DNA of 64,000 bases. Source: Anisus vortex. Taxonomy: Eukaryota > Mollusca > Gastropoda > Planorbidae. Shown piece after piece: positions 49,801 through 63,300 of this stretch (its first letter is position 1; every line of letters begins with the position of its first letter). Location: assembly GCA_949126835.1 (NCBI GenBank), contig CASBPS010000134.1:62001-126000 (forward strand). The letters are read 5' to 3'. The notes beneath the pieces are model-generated. The model saw only the letters and a list, made by a program, of their open reading frames with translations, ran no database searches and had not been told where the DNA came from. The position numbers and the translations under genes are program-made.

Positions 49801-52116
49801 CAGAAAAAAAGCCAAAACCAGAAATCTGCTGTTGTACGACCAGTATAGAATCCAAAACCACAAATTTGCTGTTTAACGGCCAGAAAAAAAGCCAAAACCA
49901 GAAATCTGCTATTCACGTCGATGTACGGTTTGTTTAGAAGCTAAAACCACAAATCTGCTTTCGAACGGCCAGTAGAGAAGCCAAAACCACAAATCTGCTT
50001 TTGTACGGTCAGTAGAGAAGCCAAAACCACAAATCTGCTTTTTTACGGCCAACAGAGATTCCAAAACCACAAATCTGCAATTCAAGTCGTTGTTCGGCCA
50101 GTACAGAAGCCAAAACCAGAAATTTGCATTTCAAGTCGTTGTACGGGCAGTACAGAAGCGCTAATACCACAAATCTGCTAGTCAAGTCGTTGTACGGTTT
50201 GCGGAGAAGCCAAAACCACAGATCTGCTGTTTTAAGGCCAAAAGAGAAGCTAAAACCACAAATCTGCTTTTCAAGTCGTTGTACGGCAAGAAAAGAAGCC
50301 AAAACCAGAAATCTGCTGTTGTACGGCCAGTAGAGAATCCAAAACCACAAATCTGATGTTTTACGGCCAAAAGAGAAGCTAAAACCACAAATCTGCTTTT
50401 CAAGTCGTTGTACGGCCAGAAAAGAAGCGAAAACGAGAAATCTGCAGTTTTACGGCCAAAAGAGAAGCTAAAACCACAAATCTGCTGTTTTACGGCCAGA
50501 AAAAAAGCCAAAACCAGAAATCTGCTATTCACGTCGTTGTACGGTTTGTTTAGAAGCTAAAACCACAAATCTGCTTTCGTACGGCCAGTAGAGATGCCAA
50601 AACCACAAATCTGCTTTTGTACGGCCAGTAGAGAAGCCAAAACCAGAAATCTGCTTTTTTACGGCCAACAGAGATTCCAAAACCACAAATCTGCAATTCA
50701 AGTCGTTGTTCGGCCAGTACAGAAGCCAAAACCAGAAATATGCATTTCAAGTCGTTGTACGGGCAGTACAGAAGCGCTAATACCATAAATCTGCTAGTCA
50801 AGTCGTTGTACGGTTTGCGGAGAAGCCGAAACCACAAATCTGCTGTTTTACGGCCGAAAGAGAAGCTAAAACCACAAATCTGCTTTTCAAGTCGTTGTAC
50901 GGCCAGAAAAGTAGCCAAAACCAGAAATCTGCTGTTTTACGGCCAGTAGAGAAGCCAAAACCAGAAATCTGCTTTTGTACGGCCAGTAGAGAAGCCAAAA
51001 CCACAAAATATCTGCTGTTTTACGGCCAAAAGAGAACCCAAAACAACAAATCTGCTATTCAAGTCGTTGTACGGCCAGAAAAAAAGCCAAAACTAGAAAT
51101 CTGCTATTTACGTCGTTGTACGGTTTGTTTAGAAGCTAAAACTACAACTCTGCTTTTGTACGGCCAGTAGAGAAGCCAAAACTACAAATCTGCTTTTGTA
51201 CGGCCATTAGAGAAGCCAAAACCACAAATCTGCATTTCAAATCGTTGTTTGGCCAGTACAGAAGCCAAAACCAGAAATTTGCATTTCAAGTCGTTGTACG
51301 GCCAGAAAAAAAGCCAAAACCAGAAATCTGCTATTCACGTCGTTGTACAGTTTGTTTAGAAGCAAAAACCACAAATCTGCTTTTGTACGGCCATTAGAGA
51401 AGCCAAAACCACAAATCTGCTTTTGTACGGCCAGTAGAGAAGCCAAAACCACAAATCTGCTTTTTTACGGCCAACAGAGATTCTAAAACCACAAATCTGC
51501 AATTCAAGTCGTTGTACGGCCAGTACAGCAGCGCCAATACCACAGATCTGCTAGTCAAGTCGTTGTACGGTTTGTGGAGAAGCCAAAACCACAAATCTGC
51601 TGTTTTACGGCCAAAAGAGAAGCTAAAACCACAAATCTGCTTTTCAAGTCGTTGTACGGCCAGAAAAGAAGCCAAAACCAGAAATCTGCTGTTGTACGAC
51701 CAGTAGAGAATCCAAAACCACAAATCTGCAGTTTTACGGCCAAAAGAGAAGCCAAAACCACAAATCTGCTGTTTTACGGCCAGAAAAAAAGCCAAAACCA
51801 GAAATCTGCTATTCACGTCGTTGTACTGTTTGTTTAGAAGCTAAAACCACAAATCTGCTTTCGTACGGCCAGTAGAGAAGCCAAAACCACAAATCTGCTT
51901 TTTTACGGCCAACAGAGATTCCAAAACCACAAATCTGCAATTCAAGTCGTTGTTCGGCCAGTACAGAAGCCAAAACCAGAAATTTGCATTTCAAGTCGTT
52001 GTACGGGCAGTACAGAAGCGATATAACCACAAATCTGCTAGTCAAGTCGTTGTACGGTTTGTGGAGAAGCCAAAACTACAAATCTGCTGTTTTACGGCCA
52101 AAAGAGAAGCTAAAAC

Positions 52117-54718
52117 CACAAATCTGCTTTTCAAGTCGTTGTACGGCCAGAAAAGCAGCCAAAACCAGAAATCTGCTGTTTTACGGCCAGTAAAGAATCC
52201 AAAACCACAAATCTGCAGTTTTACGTCCAAAAGAGAAGCCAAAACCACAAATCTGCTGTTTTACGGCCAGAAAAAAAGCCAAAACCAGAAATCTGCTATT
52301 CACGTCGTTGTACGGTTTGTTTAGAAGCTAAAACCACAAATCTGTTTTCGTACGGCCAGTAGAGAAGCCAAAACCACAAATCTGCTTTTGTACGGCCAGT
52401 AGAGAAGCCAAAACAACAAATCTGCTTTTTTACGGCCAACAGATATTCCAAAACCACAAATCTGCAATTCAAGTCGTTGTTCGGCCAGTACAGAAGCCAA
52501 AACCAGAAATTTGCTATTCAAGTCGTTGTACGGGCAGTACAGAAGCGCTAATACCACAAATCTGCTAGTCAAGTCGTTGTACGGTTTGTGGAAAAGCCAA
52601 AACCACAAATCTGCTGTTTTACGGCCAAAAAAGAAGCTAAAACCACAAATCTGCTTTTCAAGTCGTTGTACGGCCAGAAAAGAAGCCAAAACCAGAAATC
52701 TGCTGTTTTACGGCCAGTAGAGAAGCCAAAACCACAAATCTGCTGTTTTACGGCCAAAAGAGAAGCCAAAACAACAAATCTGCTATTCAAGTCGTTGTAC
52801 GGTTCGTTTAGAAGCTAAAACTACAAATCTGCTTTTGTGCGGCCAGTAGAGAAGCCAAAATCACAAATCTGCTTTTTTACGGCCAACAGAGATTCCAAAA
52901 CCACAAATCTGCATTTCAAGTCGTTGTTTGGCCAGTACAGAAGCCAAAACCAGAAATATGCTATTCACGTCGTTGTACAGTTTGTTTAGAAGCTAAAACC
53001 ACAAATCTGCTTTTGTATGGCCAGTAGAGAAGCCAAAACCACAAATCTGCTTTTGTACGGCCAACAGAGATTCTAAAACCACAAATCTGCAATTCAAGTC
53101 GTTGTTCGGCCAGTACAGAAGCCAAAACCAGAAATTTGTTTTTCAAGTCTATGTACGACCAGTACAGAAGCGCCAATACCACAAATCTGCTAGTCAAATC
53201 GTTGTACGGTTTGTGGAGAAGCCAAAACCACAAATCTGCTGTTTTACGGCCAAAAGAGAAGCTAAAACTAAAATCTGCTTTTCAAGTCGTTGTATGGCCA
53301 GAAAAGAAGCCAAAACCAGAAATCTGCTGTTTTACGGCCAGTAGAGAATCCAAAACCACAAAACTGCAGTTTTACGGCCAAAAGAGAAGCCAAAACCACA
53401 AATCTGCTGTTTTTACGGCCAGAAAAAAAGCCAAAACCAGAAATCTGCTATTCACGTCGTTGTACGGTTTGTTTAGAAGCTAAAACCACAAATCTGCTTT
53501 CTTACGGCCAGTAGAGAAGCCAAAACCAAAAATCTGCTTTTGTACGGCCAGTAGAGAAGCCAAAACCACAAATCTGCTTTTTTACGGCCAACAGAGATTC
53601 CAAAACCACAAATCTGCAATTACAGTCGTTGTTCGGCCAGTACAGAAGCAAAAACCAGAAATTTGCTTTTCAAGTCGTTGTACGGGCAGTACAGAAGCGC
53701 TAATACCACAAATCTGCTAGTCAAGTCGTTGTACGGTTTGTGGAAAAGCCAAAACCACAAATCTGCTGTTTTACGGCCAAAAAAGAAGCTAAAACCACAA
53801 ATCTGCTTTTCAAGTCGTTGTACGGCCAGAAAAGAAGCCAAAACCAGAAATCTGCTGTTTTACGGCCAGTAGAGAAGCCAAAACCACAAATCTGCTTTTG
53901 TACGGCCAGTAGAGAAGCCAAAACCACAAATCTGCTGTTTTACGGCCAAAAGAGAAGCCAAAATAACAAATCTGCTATTCAAGTCGTTGTACGGTTTGTT
54001 TAGAAGCTAAAACTACAAATCTGCTTTTGTGCGGCCAGTAGAGAAGCCAAAATCACAAATCTGCTTTTTTACGGCCAACAGAGATTCCAAAACCACAAAT
54101 CTGCATTTCAAGTCGTTGTTTGTCCAGTACAGAAGCGAAAACCAGAAATATGCTATTCATGTCGTTGTACAGTTTGTTTAGAAGCTAAAACCACAAATCT
54201 GTTTTCGTACGGCCAGTAGAGAAGCCAAAACCACAAATCTGCTTTTGTACGGCCAGTAGAGAAGCCAAAACAACAGATCTGCTTTTTTACGGCCAACAGA
54301 TATTCCAAAACCACAAATCTGCAATTCAAGTCGTTGTTCGGCCAGTACAGAAGCCAAAACCAGAAATTTGCTTTTCAAGTCGTTGTACGGGCAGTACAGA
54401 AGCGCTAATACCACAAATCTGCTAGTCAAGTCGTTGTACGGTTTGTGGAAAAGCCAAAACCACAAATCTGCTGTTTTACGGCCAAAAAAGAAGCTAAAAC
54501 CACAAATCTGCTTTTCAAGTCGTTGTACGGCCAGAAAAGAAGCCAAAACCAGAAATCTGCTGTTTTACGGCCAGTAGAGAAGCCAAAACCACAAATCTGC
54601 TGTTTTACGGCCAAAAGAGAAGCCAAAACAACAAATCTGCTATTCAAGTCGTTGTACGGTTCGTTTAGAAGCTAAAACTACAAATCTGCTTTTGTGCGGC
54701 CAGTAGAGAAGCCAAAAT
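52117..54718 (+). repeat. 2602-bp higher-order repeat, tandem copy 1
   Basis: This block is followed immediately by a second copy of the same length. Every marker I followed (gtttttcaagtctatg near 53139, ctaaaatctgc near 53267, tgtttgtccag near 54117) recurs exactly 2602 bp later and I saw no substitution. The junction lies in an aatcacaaatctgctttt stretch shared by monomers at both ends, as expected for an exchange within homologous monomers. Boundaries are good to a few tens of bases. Confidence 0.9.
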
Positions 54719-57320
54719 CACAAATCTGCTTTTCAAGTCGTTGTACGGCCAGAAAAGCAGCCAAAACCAGAAATCTGCTGTTTTACGGCCAGTAAAGAAT
54801 CCAAAACCACAAATCTGCAGTTTTACGTCCAAAAGAGAAGCCAAAACCACAAATCTGCTGTTTTACGGCCAGAAAAAAAGCCAAAACCAGAAATCTGCTA
54901 TTCACGTCGTTGTACGGTTTGTTTAGAAGCTAAAACCACAAATCTGTTTTCGTACGGCCAGTAGAGAAGCCAAAACCACAAATCTGCTTTTGTACGGCCA
55001 GTAGAGAAGCCAAAACAACAAATCTGCTTTTTTACGGCCAACAGATATTCCAAAACCACAAATCTGCAATTCAAGTCGTTGTTCGGCCAGTACAGAAGCC
55101 AAAACCAGAAATTTGCTATTCAAGTCGTTGTACGGGCAGTACAGAAGCGCTAATACCACAAATCTGCTAGTCAAGTCGTTGTACGGTTTGTGGAAAAGCC
55201 AAAACCACAAATCTGCTGTTTTACGGCCAAAAAAGAAGCTAAAACCACAAATCTGCTTTTCAAGTCGTTGTACGGCCAGAAAAGAAGCCAAAACCAGAAA
55301 TCTGCTGTTTTACGGCCAGTAGAGAAGCCAAAACCACAAATCTGCTGTTTTACGGCCAAAAGAGAAGCCAAAACAACAAATCTGCTATTCAAGTCGTTGT
55401 ACGGTTCGTTTAGAAGCTAAAACTACAAATCTGCTTTTGTGCGGCCAGTAGAGAAGCCAAAATCACAAATCTGCTTTTTTACGGCCAACAGAGATTCCAA
55501 AACCACAAATCTGCATTTCAAGTCGTTGTTTGGCCAGTACAGAAGCCAAAACCAGAAATATGCTATTCACGTCGTTGTACAGTTTGTTTAGAAGCTAAAA
55601 CCACAAATCTGCTTTTGTATGGCCAGTAGAGAAGCCAAAACCACAAATCTGCTTTTGTACGGCCAACAGAGATTCTAAAACCACAAATCTGCAATTCAAG
55701 TCGTTGTTCGGCCAGTACAGAAGCCAAAACCAGAAATTTGTTTTTCAAGTCTATGTACGACCAGTACAGAAGCGCCAATACCACAAATCTGCTAGTCAAA
55801 TCGTTGTACGGTTTGTGGAGAAGCCAAAACCACAAATCTGCTGTTTTACGGCCAAAAGAGAAGCTAAAACTAAAATCTGCTTTTCAAGTCGTTGTATGGC
55901 CAGAAAAGAAGCCAAAACCAGAAATCTGCTGTTTTACGGCCAGTAGAGAATCCAAAACCACAAAACTGCAGTTTTACGGCCAAAAGAGAAGCCAAAACCA
56001 CAAATCTGCTGTTTTTACGGCCAGAAAAAAAGCCAAAACCAGAAATCTGCTATTCACGTCGTTGTACGGTTTGTTTAGAAGCTAAAACCACAAATCTGCT
56101 TTCTTACGGCCAGTAGAGAAGCCAAAACCAAAAATCTGCTTTTGTACGGCCAGTAGAGAAGCCAAAACCACAAATCTGCTTTTTTACGGCCAACAGAGAT
56201 TCCAAAACCACAAATCTGCAATTACAGTCGTTGTTCGGCCAGTACAGAAGCAAAAACCAGAAATTTGCTTTTCAAGTCGTTGTACGGGCAGTACAGAAGC
56301 GCTAATACCACAAATCTGCTAGTCAAGTCGTTGTACGGTTTGTGGAAAAGCCAAAACCACAAATCTGCTGTTTTACGGCCAAAAAAGAAGCTAAAACCAC
56401 AAATCTGCTTTTCAAGTCGTTGTACGGCCAGAAAAGAAGCCAAAACCAGAAATCTGCTGTTTTACGGCCAGTAGAGAAGCCAAAACCACAAATCTGCTTT
56501 TGTACGGCCAGTAGAGAAGCCAAAACCACAAATCTGCTGTTTTACGGCCAAAAGAGAAGCCAAAATAACAAATCTGCTATTCAAGTCGTTGTACGGTTTG
56601 TTTAGAAGCTAAAACTACAAATCTGCTTTTGTGCGGCCAGTAGAGAAGCCAAAATCACAAATCTGCTTTTTTACGGCCAACAGAGATTCCAAAACCACAA
56701 ATCTGCATTTCAAGTCGTTGTTTGTCCAGTACAGAAGCGAAAACCAGAAATATGCTATTCATGTCGTTGTACAGTTTGTTTAGAAGCTAAAACCACAAAT
56801 CTGTTTTCGTACGGCCAGTAGAGAAGCCAAAACCACAAATCTGCTTTTGTACGGCCAGTAGAGAAGCCAAAACAACAGATCTGCTTTTTTACGGCCAACA
56901 GATATTCCAAAACCACAAATCTGCAATTCAAGTCGTTGTTCGGCCAGTACAGAAGCCAAAACCAGAAATTTGCTTTTCAAGTCGTTGTACGGGCAGTACA
57001 GAAGCGCTAATACCACAAATCTGCTAGTCAAGTCGTTGTACGGTTTGTGGAAAAGCCAAAACCACAAATCTGCTGTTTTACGGCCAAAAAAGAAGCTAAA
57101 ACCACAAATCTGCTTTTCAAGTCGTTGTACGGCCAGAAAAGAAGCCAAAACCAGAAATCTGCTGTTTTACGGCCAGTAGAGAAGCCAAAACCACAAATCT
57201 GCTGTTTTACGGCCAAAAGAGAAGCCAAAACAACAAATCTGCTATTCAAGTCGTTGTACGGTTCGTTTAGAAGCTAAAACTACAAATCTGCTTTTGTGCG
57301 GCCAGTAGAGAAGCCAAAAT
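54719..57320 (+). repeat. 2602-bp higher-order repeat, tandem copy 2
   Basis: Second copy of 52117-54718, apparently identical. After it the array continues with a diverged repeat of part of the same unit: 55463-56800 matches 57320-58657 at an offset of 1857. Smaller pieces recur at an offset of 1232 (57561 against 58793). Confidence 0.9.
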
Positions 57321-60300
57321 CACAAATCTGCTTTTTTACGGCCAACAGAGATTCCAAAACCACAAATCTGCATTTCAAGTCGTTGTTTGGCCAGTACAGA
57401 AGCCAAAACCAGAAATATGCTATTCACGTCGTTGTACAGTTTGTTTAGAAGCTAAAACCACAAATCTGCTTTTGTATGGCCAGTAGAGAAGCCAAAACCA
57501 CAAATCTGCTTTTGTACGGCCAACAGAGATTCTAAAACCACAAATCTGCAATTCAAGTCGTTGTTCGGACAGTACAGAAGCCAAAACCAGAAAATTGTTT
57601 TTCAAGTCTATGTACGACCAGTACAGAAGCGCCAATACCACAAATCTGCTAGTCAAATCGTTGTACGGTTTGTGGAGAAGCCAAAACCACAAATCTGCTG
57701 TTTTACGGCCAAAAGAGAAGCTAAAACTAAAATCTGCTTTTCAAGTCGTTGTACGGCCAGAAAAGAAGTCAAAACCAGAAATCTGCTGTTTTACGGCCAG
57801 TAGAGAATCCAAAACCACAAAACTGCAGTTTTACGGCCAAAAGAGAAGCCAAAACCACAAATCTGCTGTTTTTACGGCCAGAAAAAAAGCCAAAACCAGA
57901 AATCTGCTATTCACGTCGTTGTACGGTTTGTTTAGAAGCTAAAACCACAAATCTGCTTTCGTACGGCCAGTAGAGAAGCCAAAACCAAAAATCTGCTTTT
58001 GTACGGCCAGTAGAGAAGCCAAAACCACAAATCTGCTTTTTTACGGCCAACAGAGATTCCAAAACCACAAATCTGCAATTACAGTCGTTGTTCGGCCAGT
58101 ACAGAAGCAAAAACCAGAAATTTGCTTTTCAAGTCGTTGTACGGGCAGTACAGAAGCGCTAATACCACAAATCTGCTAGTCAAGTCGTTGTACGGTTTGT
58201 GGAAAAGCCAAAACCACAAATCTGCTGTTTTACGGCCAAAAAAGAAGCTAAAACCACAAATCTGCTTTTCAAGTCGTTGTACGGCCAGAAAAGAAGCCAA
58301 AACCAGAAATCTGCTGTTTTACGGCCAGTAGAGAAGCCAAAACCACAAATCTGCTTTTGTACGGCCAGTAGAGAAGCCAAAACCACAAATCTGCTGTTTT
58401 ACGGCCAAAAGAGAAGCCAAAATAACAAATCTGCTATTCAAGTCGTTGTACGGTTTGTTTAGAAGCTAAAACTACAAATCTGCTTTTGTGCGGCCAGTAG
58501 AGAAGCCAAAATCACAAATCTGCTTTTTTACGGCCAACAGAGATTCCAAAACCACAAATCTGCATTTCAAGTCGTTGTTTGTCCAGTACAGAAGCCAAAA
58601 CCAGAAATATGCTATTCATGTCGTTGTACAGTTTGTTTAGAAGCTAAAACCACAAATCTGCTTTTGTATGGCCAGTAGAGAAGCCAAAACCACAAATCTG
58701 CTTTTGTACGGCCAGTAGAGAGACCAAAACCATAAATCTGCTTTTTTACGGCCAACAGAGATTCTAAAACCACAAATCTGCAATTCAAGTCGTTGTTCGG
58801 CCAGTACAGAAGCCAAAACCAGAAATTTGTTTTTCAAGTCGTTGTACGACCAGTACAGAAGCGCCAATACCACAGATCTGCTAGTCAAGTCGTTGTACGG
58901 TTTGTGGAGAAGCCAAAACCACAAATCTGCTGTTTTACGGCCAAAAGAGAAGCTAAAACTAAAATCTGCTTTTCAAGTCGTTGTACGGCCAAAAAAGAAG
59001 CCAAAACCAGAAATCTGCTGTTTTACGGCCAGTAGAGAATCCAAAACCACAAAACTGCAGTTTTACGGCCAAAAGAGAAGCCAAAACCACAAATCTGCTG
59101 TTTTTACGGCCAGAAAAAAAGCCAAAACCAGAAATCTGCTATTCACGTCGTTGTACGGTTTGTTTAGAAGCTAAAACCACAAATCTGCTTTCGTACGGCC
59201 AGTAGAGAAGCCAAAACTAAAAGTCTGCTTTTGTACGGCCAGTAGAGAAGCCAAAACCACAAATCTGCTTTTTTACGGCCAACAGAGATTCCAAAACCAC
59301 AAATCTGCAATTACAGTCGTTGTTCGGCCAGTACAGAAGCCAAAACCAGAAATTTGCTTTTCAAGTCGTTGTACGGGCAGTACAGAAGCGCTAATACCAC
59401 AAATCTGCTAGTCAAGTCGTTGTACGGTTTGTGGAGAAGCCAAAACCACAAATCTGCTGTTTTACGGCCAAAAAAGAAGCTAAAACCACAAATCTGCTTT
59501 TCAAGTCGTTGTACGGCCAGAAAAGAAGCCAAAACCAGAAATCTGCTGTTTTACGGCCAGTAGAGAAGCCAAAACCACAAATCTGCTTTTGTACGGCCAG
59601 TAGAGAAGCCAAAACCACAAATCTGCTGTTTTACGGCCAAAAGAGAAGCCAAAACAACAAATCTGCTATTCAAGTCGTTGTACGGCCAGAAAAATAGCCA
59701 AAACCAGAAATCTGCTATTCACGTCGTTGTACAGTTTGTTTAGAAGCAAAAACCACAAATCTGCTTTTGTACGGCCAGTAGAGATGCCAAAACCACAAAT
59801 CTGCTTTTTTACGGCCAACAGAGATTCTAAAACCACAAATCTGCAATTCAAGTCGTTGTTCGGCCAGTACAGAAGCCAAAACCAGAAATTTGCTTTTCAA
59901 GTCGTTGTACGGCCAGTACAGCAGCGCCAATACCACAGATCTGCTAGTCAAGTCGTTGTACGGCCAGAAAAGAAGCCAAAACCAGAAATCTGCTGTTGTA
60001 CGACCAGTAGAGAATCCAAAACCACAAATCTGCAGTTTTACGGCCAAAAGAGAAGCCAAAACCACAAATCTGCTTTTCAAGTCGTTGTACGGCCAGAAAA
60101 GCAGCCAAATCCAGAAATCTGCTGTTTTACGGCCAGTAGAGAATCCAAAACCACAAATCTGCAGTTTTACGGCCAAAAGAGAAACCAAAACCACAAATCT
60201 GCTGTTTTACGGCCAGAAAAAAAGCCAAAACCAGAAATCTGCTATTCACATCGTTGTACGGTTTGTTTAGAAGCTAAAATCACAAATCTGCTTTCGTACG

Positions 60301-63300
60301 GCCAGTAGAGAAGCCAAAACCACAAATCTGCTTTTGTACGGCCAGTAGAGAAGCCAAAACCACAAATCTGCTTTTTTACGGCCAACAGATATTCCAAAAC
60401 CACAAATCTGCAATTCAAGTCGTTGGTCGGCCAGTACAGAAGCCAAAACCAGAAATTTGCTTTTCAAGTCGTTGTACGGGCAGTACAGAAGCGCTAATAT
60501 CACAAATCTGCTAGTCAAGTCGTTGTACGGTTTGTGGAAAAGCCAAAACCACAAATCTGCTGTTTTACGGCCAAAAAAGAAGCAAAAACCACAAATCTGC
60601 TATTCAAGTCGTTGTACGGCCAGAAAAAAAGCCAAAACTAGAAATCTGCTATTTACGTCGTTGTACGGTTTGTTTAGAAGCTAAAACTACAAATCTGCTT
60701 TTGTACGGCCAGTAGAGAAGCCAAAACTACAAATCTGCTTTTGTACGGCCAGTAGAGAAGCCAAAATCACAAATCTGCTTTTTTACGGCCAACAGAGATT
60801 CAAAAACCACAAATCTGCATTTCAAATTGTTGTTTGGCCAGTACAGAAGCCAAAACCAGAAATTTGCATTTCAAGTCGTTGTACGGCCAGAAAAAAAGCC
60901 AAAACCAGAAATCTGCTATTCACGTCGTTGTACAGTTTGTTTAGAAGCAAAAACCACAAATCTGCTTTTGTACGGCTATTAGAGAAGCCAAAACCACAAA
61001 TCTGCTTTTGTACGGCCAGTAGAGAAGCCAAAACCACAAATCTGCTTTTTTACGGCCAACAGAGATTCTAAAACCACAAATCTGCAATTCAAGTCGTTGT
61101 ACGGCCAGTACAGCAGCGCCAATACCACAGATCTGCTAGTCAAGTCGTTGTACGGTTTGTGGAGAAGCCAAAACCACAAATCTGCTGTTTTACGGCCAAA
61201 AGAGAAGCTAAAACCACAAATCTGCTTTTCAAGTCGTTGTACGGCCAGAAAAGAAGCCAAAACCAGAAATCTGCTGTTGTACGACCAGTAGAGAATCCAA
61301 AACCACAAATCTGCAGTTTTACGGCCAGAAAAAAAGCCAAAACCAGAAATCTGCTATTCACGTCGTTGTACAGTTTGTTTAGAAGCTAAAACCACAAATC
61401 TGCTTTCGTACGGCCAGTAGAGAAGCCAAAACCACAAATCTGCTTTTTTACGGCCAACAGAGATTCCAAAACCACAAATCTGCAATTTAAGTCGTTGTTC
61501 GGCCAGTACAGAAGCCAAAACCAGAAATTTGCATTTCAAGTCGTTGTACGGGCAGTACAGAAGCGCTATAACCACACATCTGCTAGTCAAGTCGTTGTAC
61601 GGTTTGTGGAGAAGCCAAAACCACAAATCTGCTGTTTTACGGCCAAAAGAGAAGCTAAAACCACAAATCTGCTTTTCAAGTCGTTGTACGGCCAGAAAAG
61701 CAGCCAAAACCAGAAATCTGCTGTTTTACGGCCAAAAGAGAAACCAAAACCACAAATCTGCTGTTTTACGGCCAGACAAAAAAGCCAAAACCAGAAATCT
61801 GCTATTCACGTCGTTGTACGGTTTGTTTAGAAGCTAAAACCACAAATCTGTTTTCGTACGGCCAGTAGAGAAGCCAAAACCACAAATCTGCTTTTGTACG
61901 GCCAGTAGAGAAGCCAAAACCACAAATCTGCTTTTTTACGGCCAACAGAGATTCCAAAACCACAAATCTGCAATTCAAGTCGTTGTTCGGCCAGTACAGA
62001 AGCAAAAACCAGAAATTTGCTTTTCAAGTCGTTGTACGGGCAGTACAGAAGCGCTAATACCACAAATCTGCTAGTCAAGTCGTTGTACGGTTTGTGGAAA
62101 AGCCAAAACCACAAATCTGCTGTTTTACGGCCAAAAAAGAAGCTAAAACCACAAATCTGCTTTTCAAGTCGTTGTACGGCCAGAAAAGAAGCCAAAACCA
62201 GAAATCTGCTTTTTTACGGCCAGTATAGAAGCCAAAACCACAAATCTGCTTTTGTACGGCCAGTAGAGAAGCCAAAACCACAAATCTGCTGTTTTACGGC
62301 CAAAAGAGAAGCCAAAATAACAAATCTGCTATTCAAGTCGTTGTACGGTTTGTTTAGAAGCTAAAACTACAAATCTGCTTTTGTGCGGCCAGTAGAGAAG
62401 CCAAAATCACAAATCTGCTTTTTTACGGCCAACAGAGATTCCAAAACCACAAATCTGCATTTCAAGTCGTTGTTTGTCCAGTACAGAAGCCAAAACCAGA
62501 AATATGCTATTTACGTCGTTGTACAGTTTGTTTAGAAGCTATAACCACAAATCTGCTTTTGTATGGCCAGTAGAGAAGCCAAAACCACAAATCTGCTTTT
62601 GTACGGCCAGTAGAGAGACCAAAACCACAAATCTGCTTTTTTACGGCCAACAGAGATTCTAAAACCACAAATCTGCAATTCAAGTCGTTGTTCGGCCAGT
62701 ACAGAAGCCAAAACCAGAAATTTGTTTTTCAAGTCGTTGTACGACCAGTACAGAAGCGCCAATACCACAGATCTGCTAGTCAAGTCGTTGTACGGTTTGT
62801 GGAGAAGCCAAAACCACAAATCTGCTGTTTTACGGCCAAAAGAGAAGCTAAAACTAAAATCTGCTTTTCAAGTCGTTGTACGGCCAGAAAAGAAGCCAAA
62901 ACCAGAAATCTGCTGTTTTACGGCCAGTAAAGAATCCAAAACCACAAAACTGCAGTTTTACGGCCAAAAGAGAAGCCAAAACCTCAAATCTGCTGTTTTT
63001 ACGGCCAGAAAAAAAGCCAAAACCAGAAATCTGCTATTCACGTCGTTGTACGGTTTGTTTAGAAGCTAAAACCACAAATCTGCTTTCGTACGGCCAGTAG
63101 AGAAGCCAAAACCAAAAATCTGCTTTTGTACGGCCAGTAGAGAAGCCAAAACCACAAATCTGCTTTTTTACGGCCAACAGAGATTCCAAAACCACAAATC
63201 TGCAATTACAGTCGTTGTTCGGCCAGTACAGAAGCCAAAACCAGAAATTTGCTTTTCAAGTCGTTGTACGGCTAGTACAGAAGCGCTAATACCACAAATC

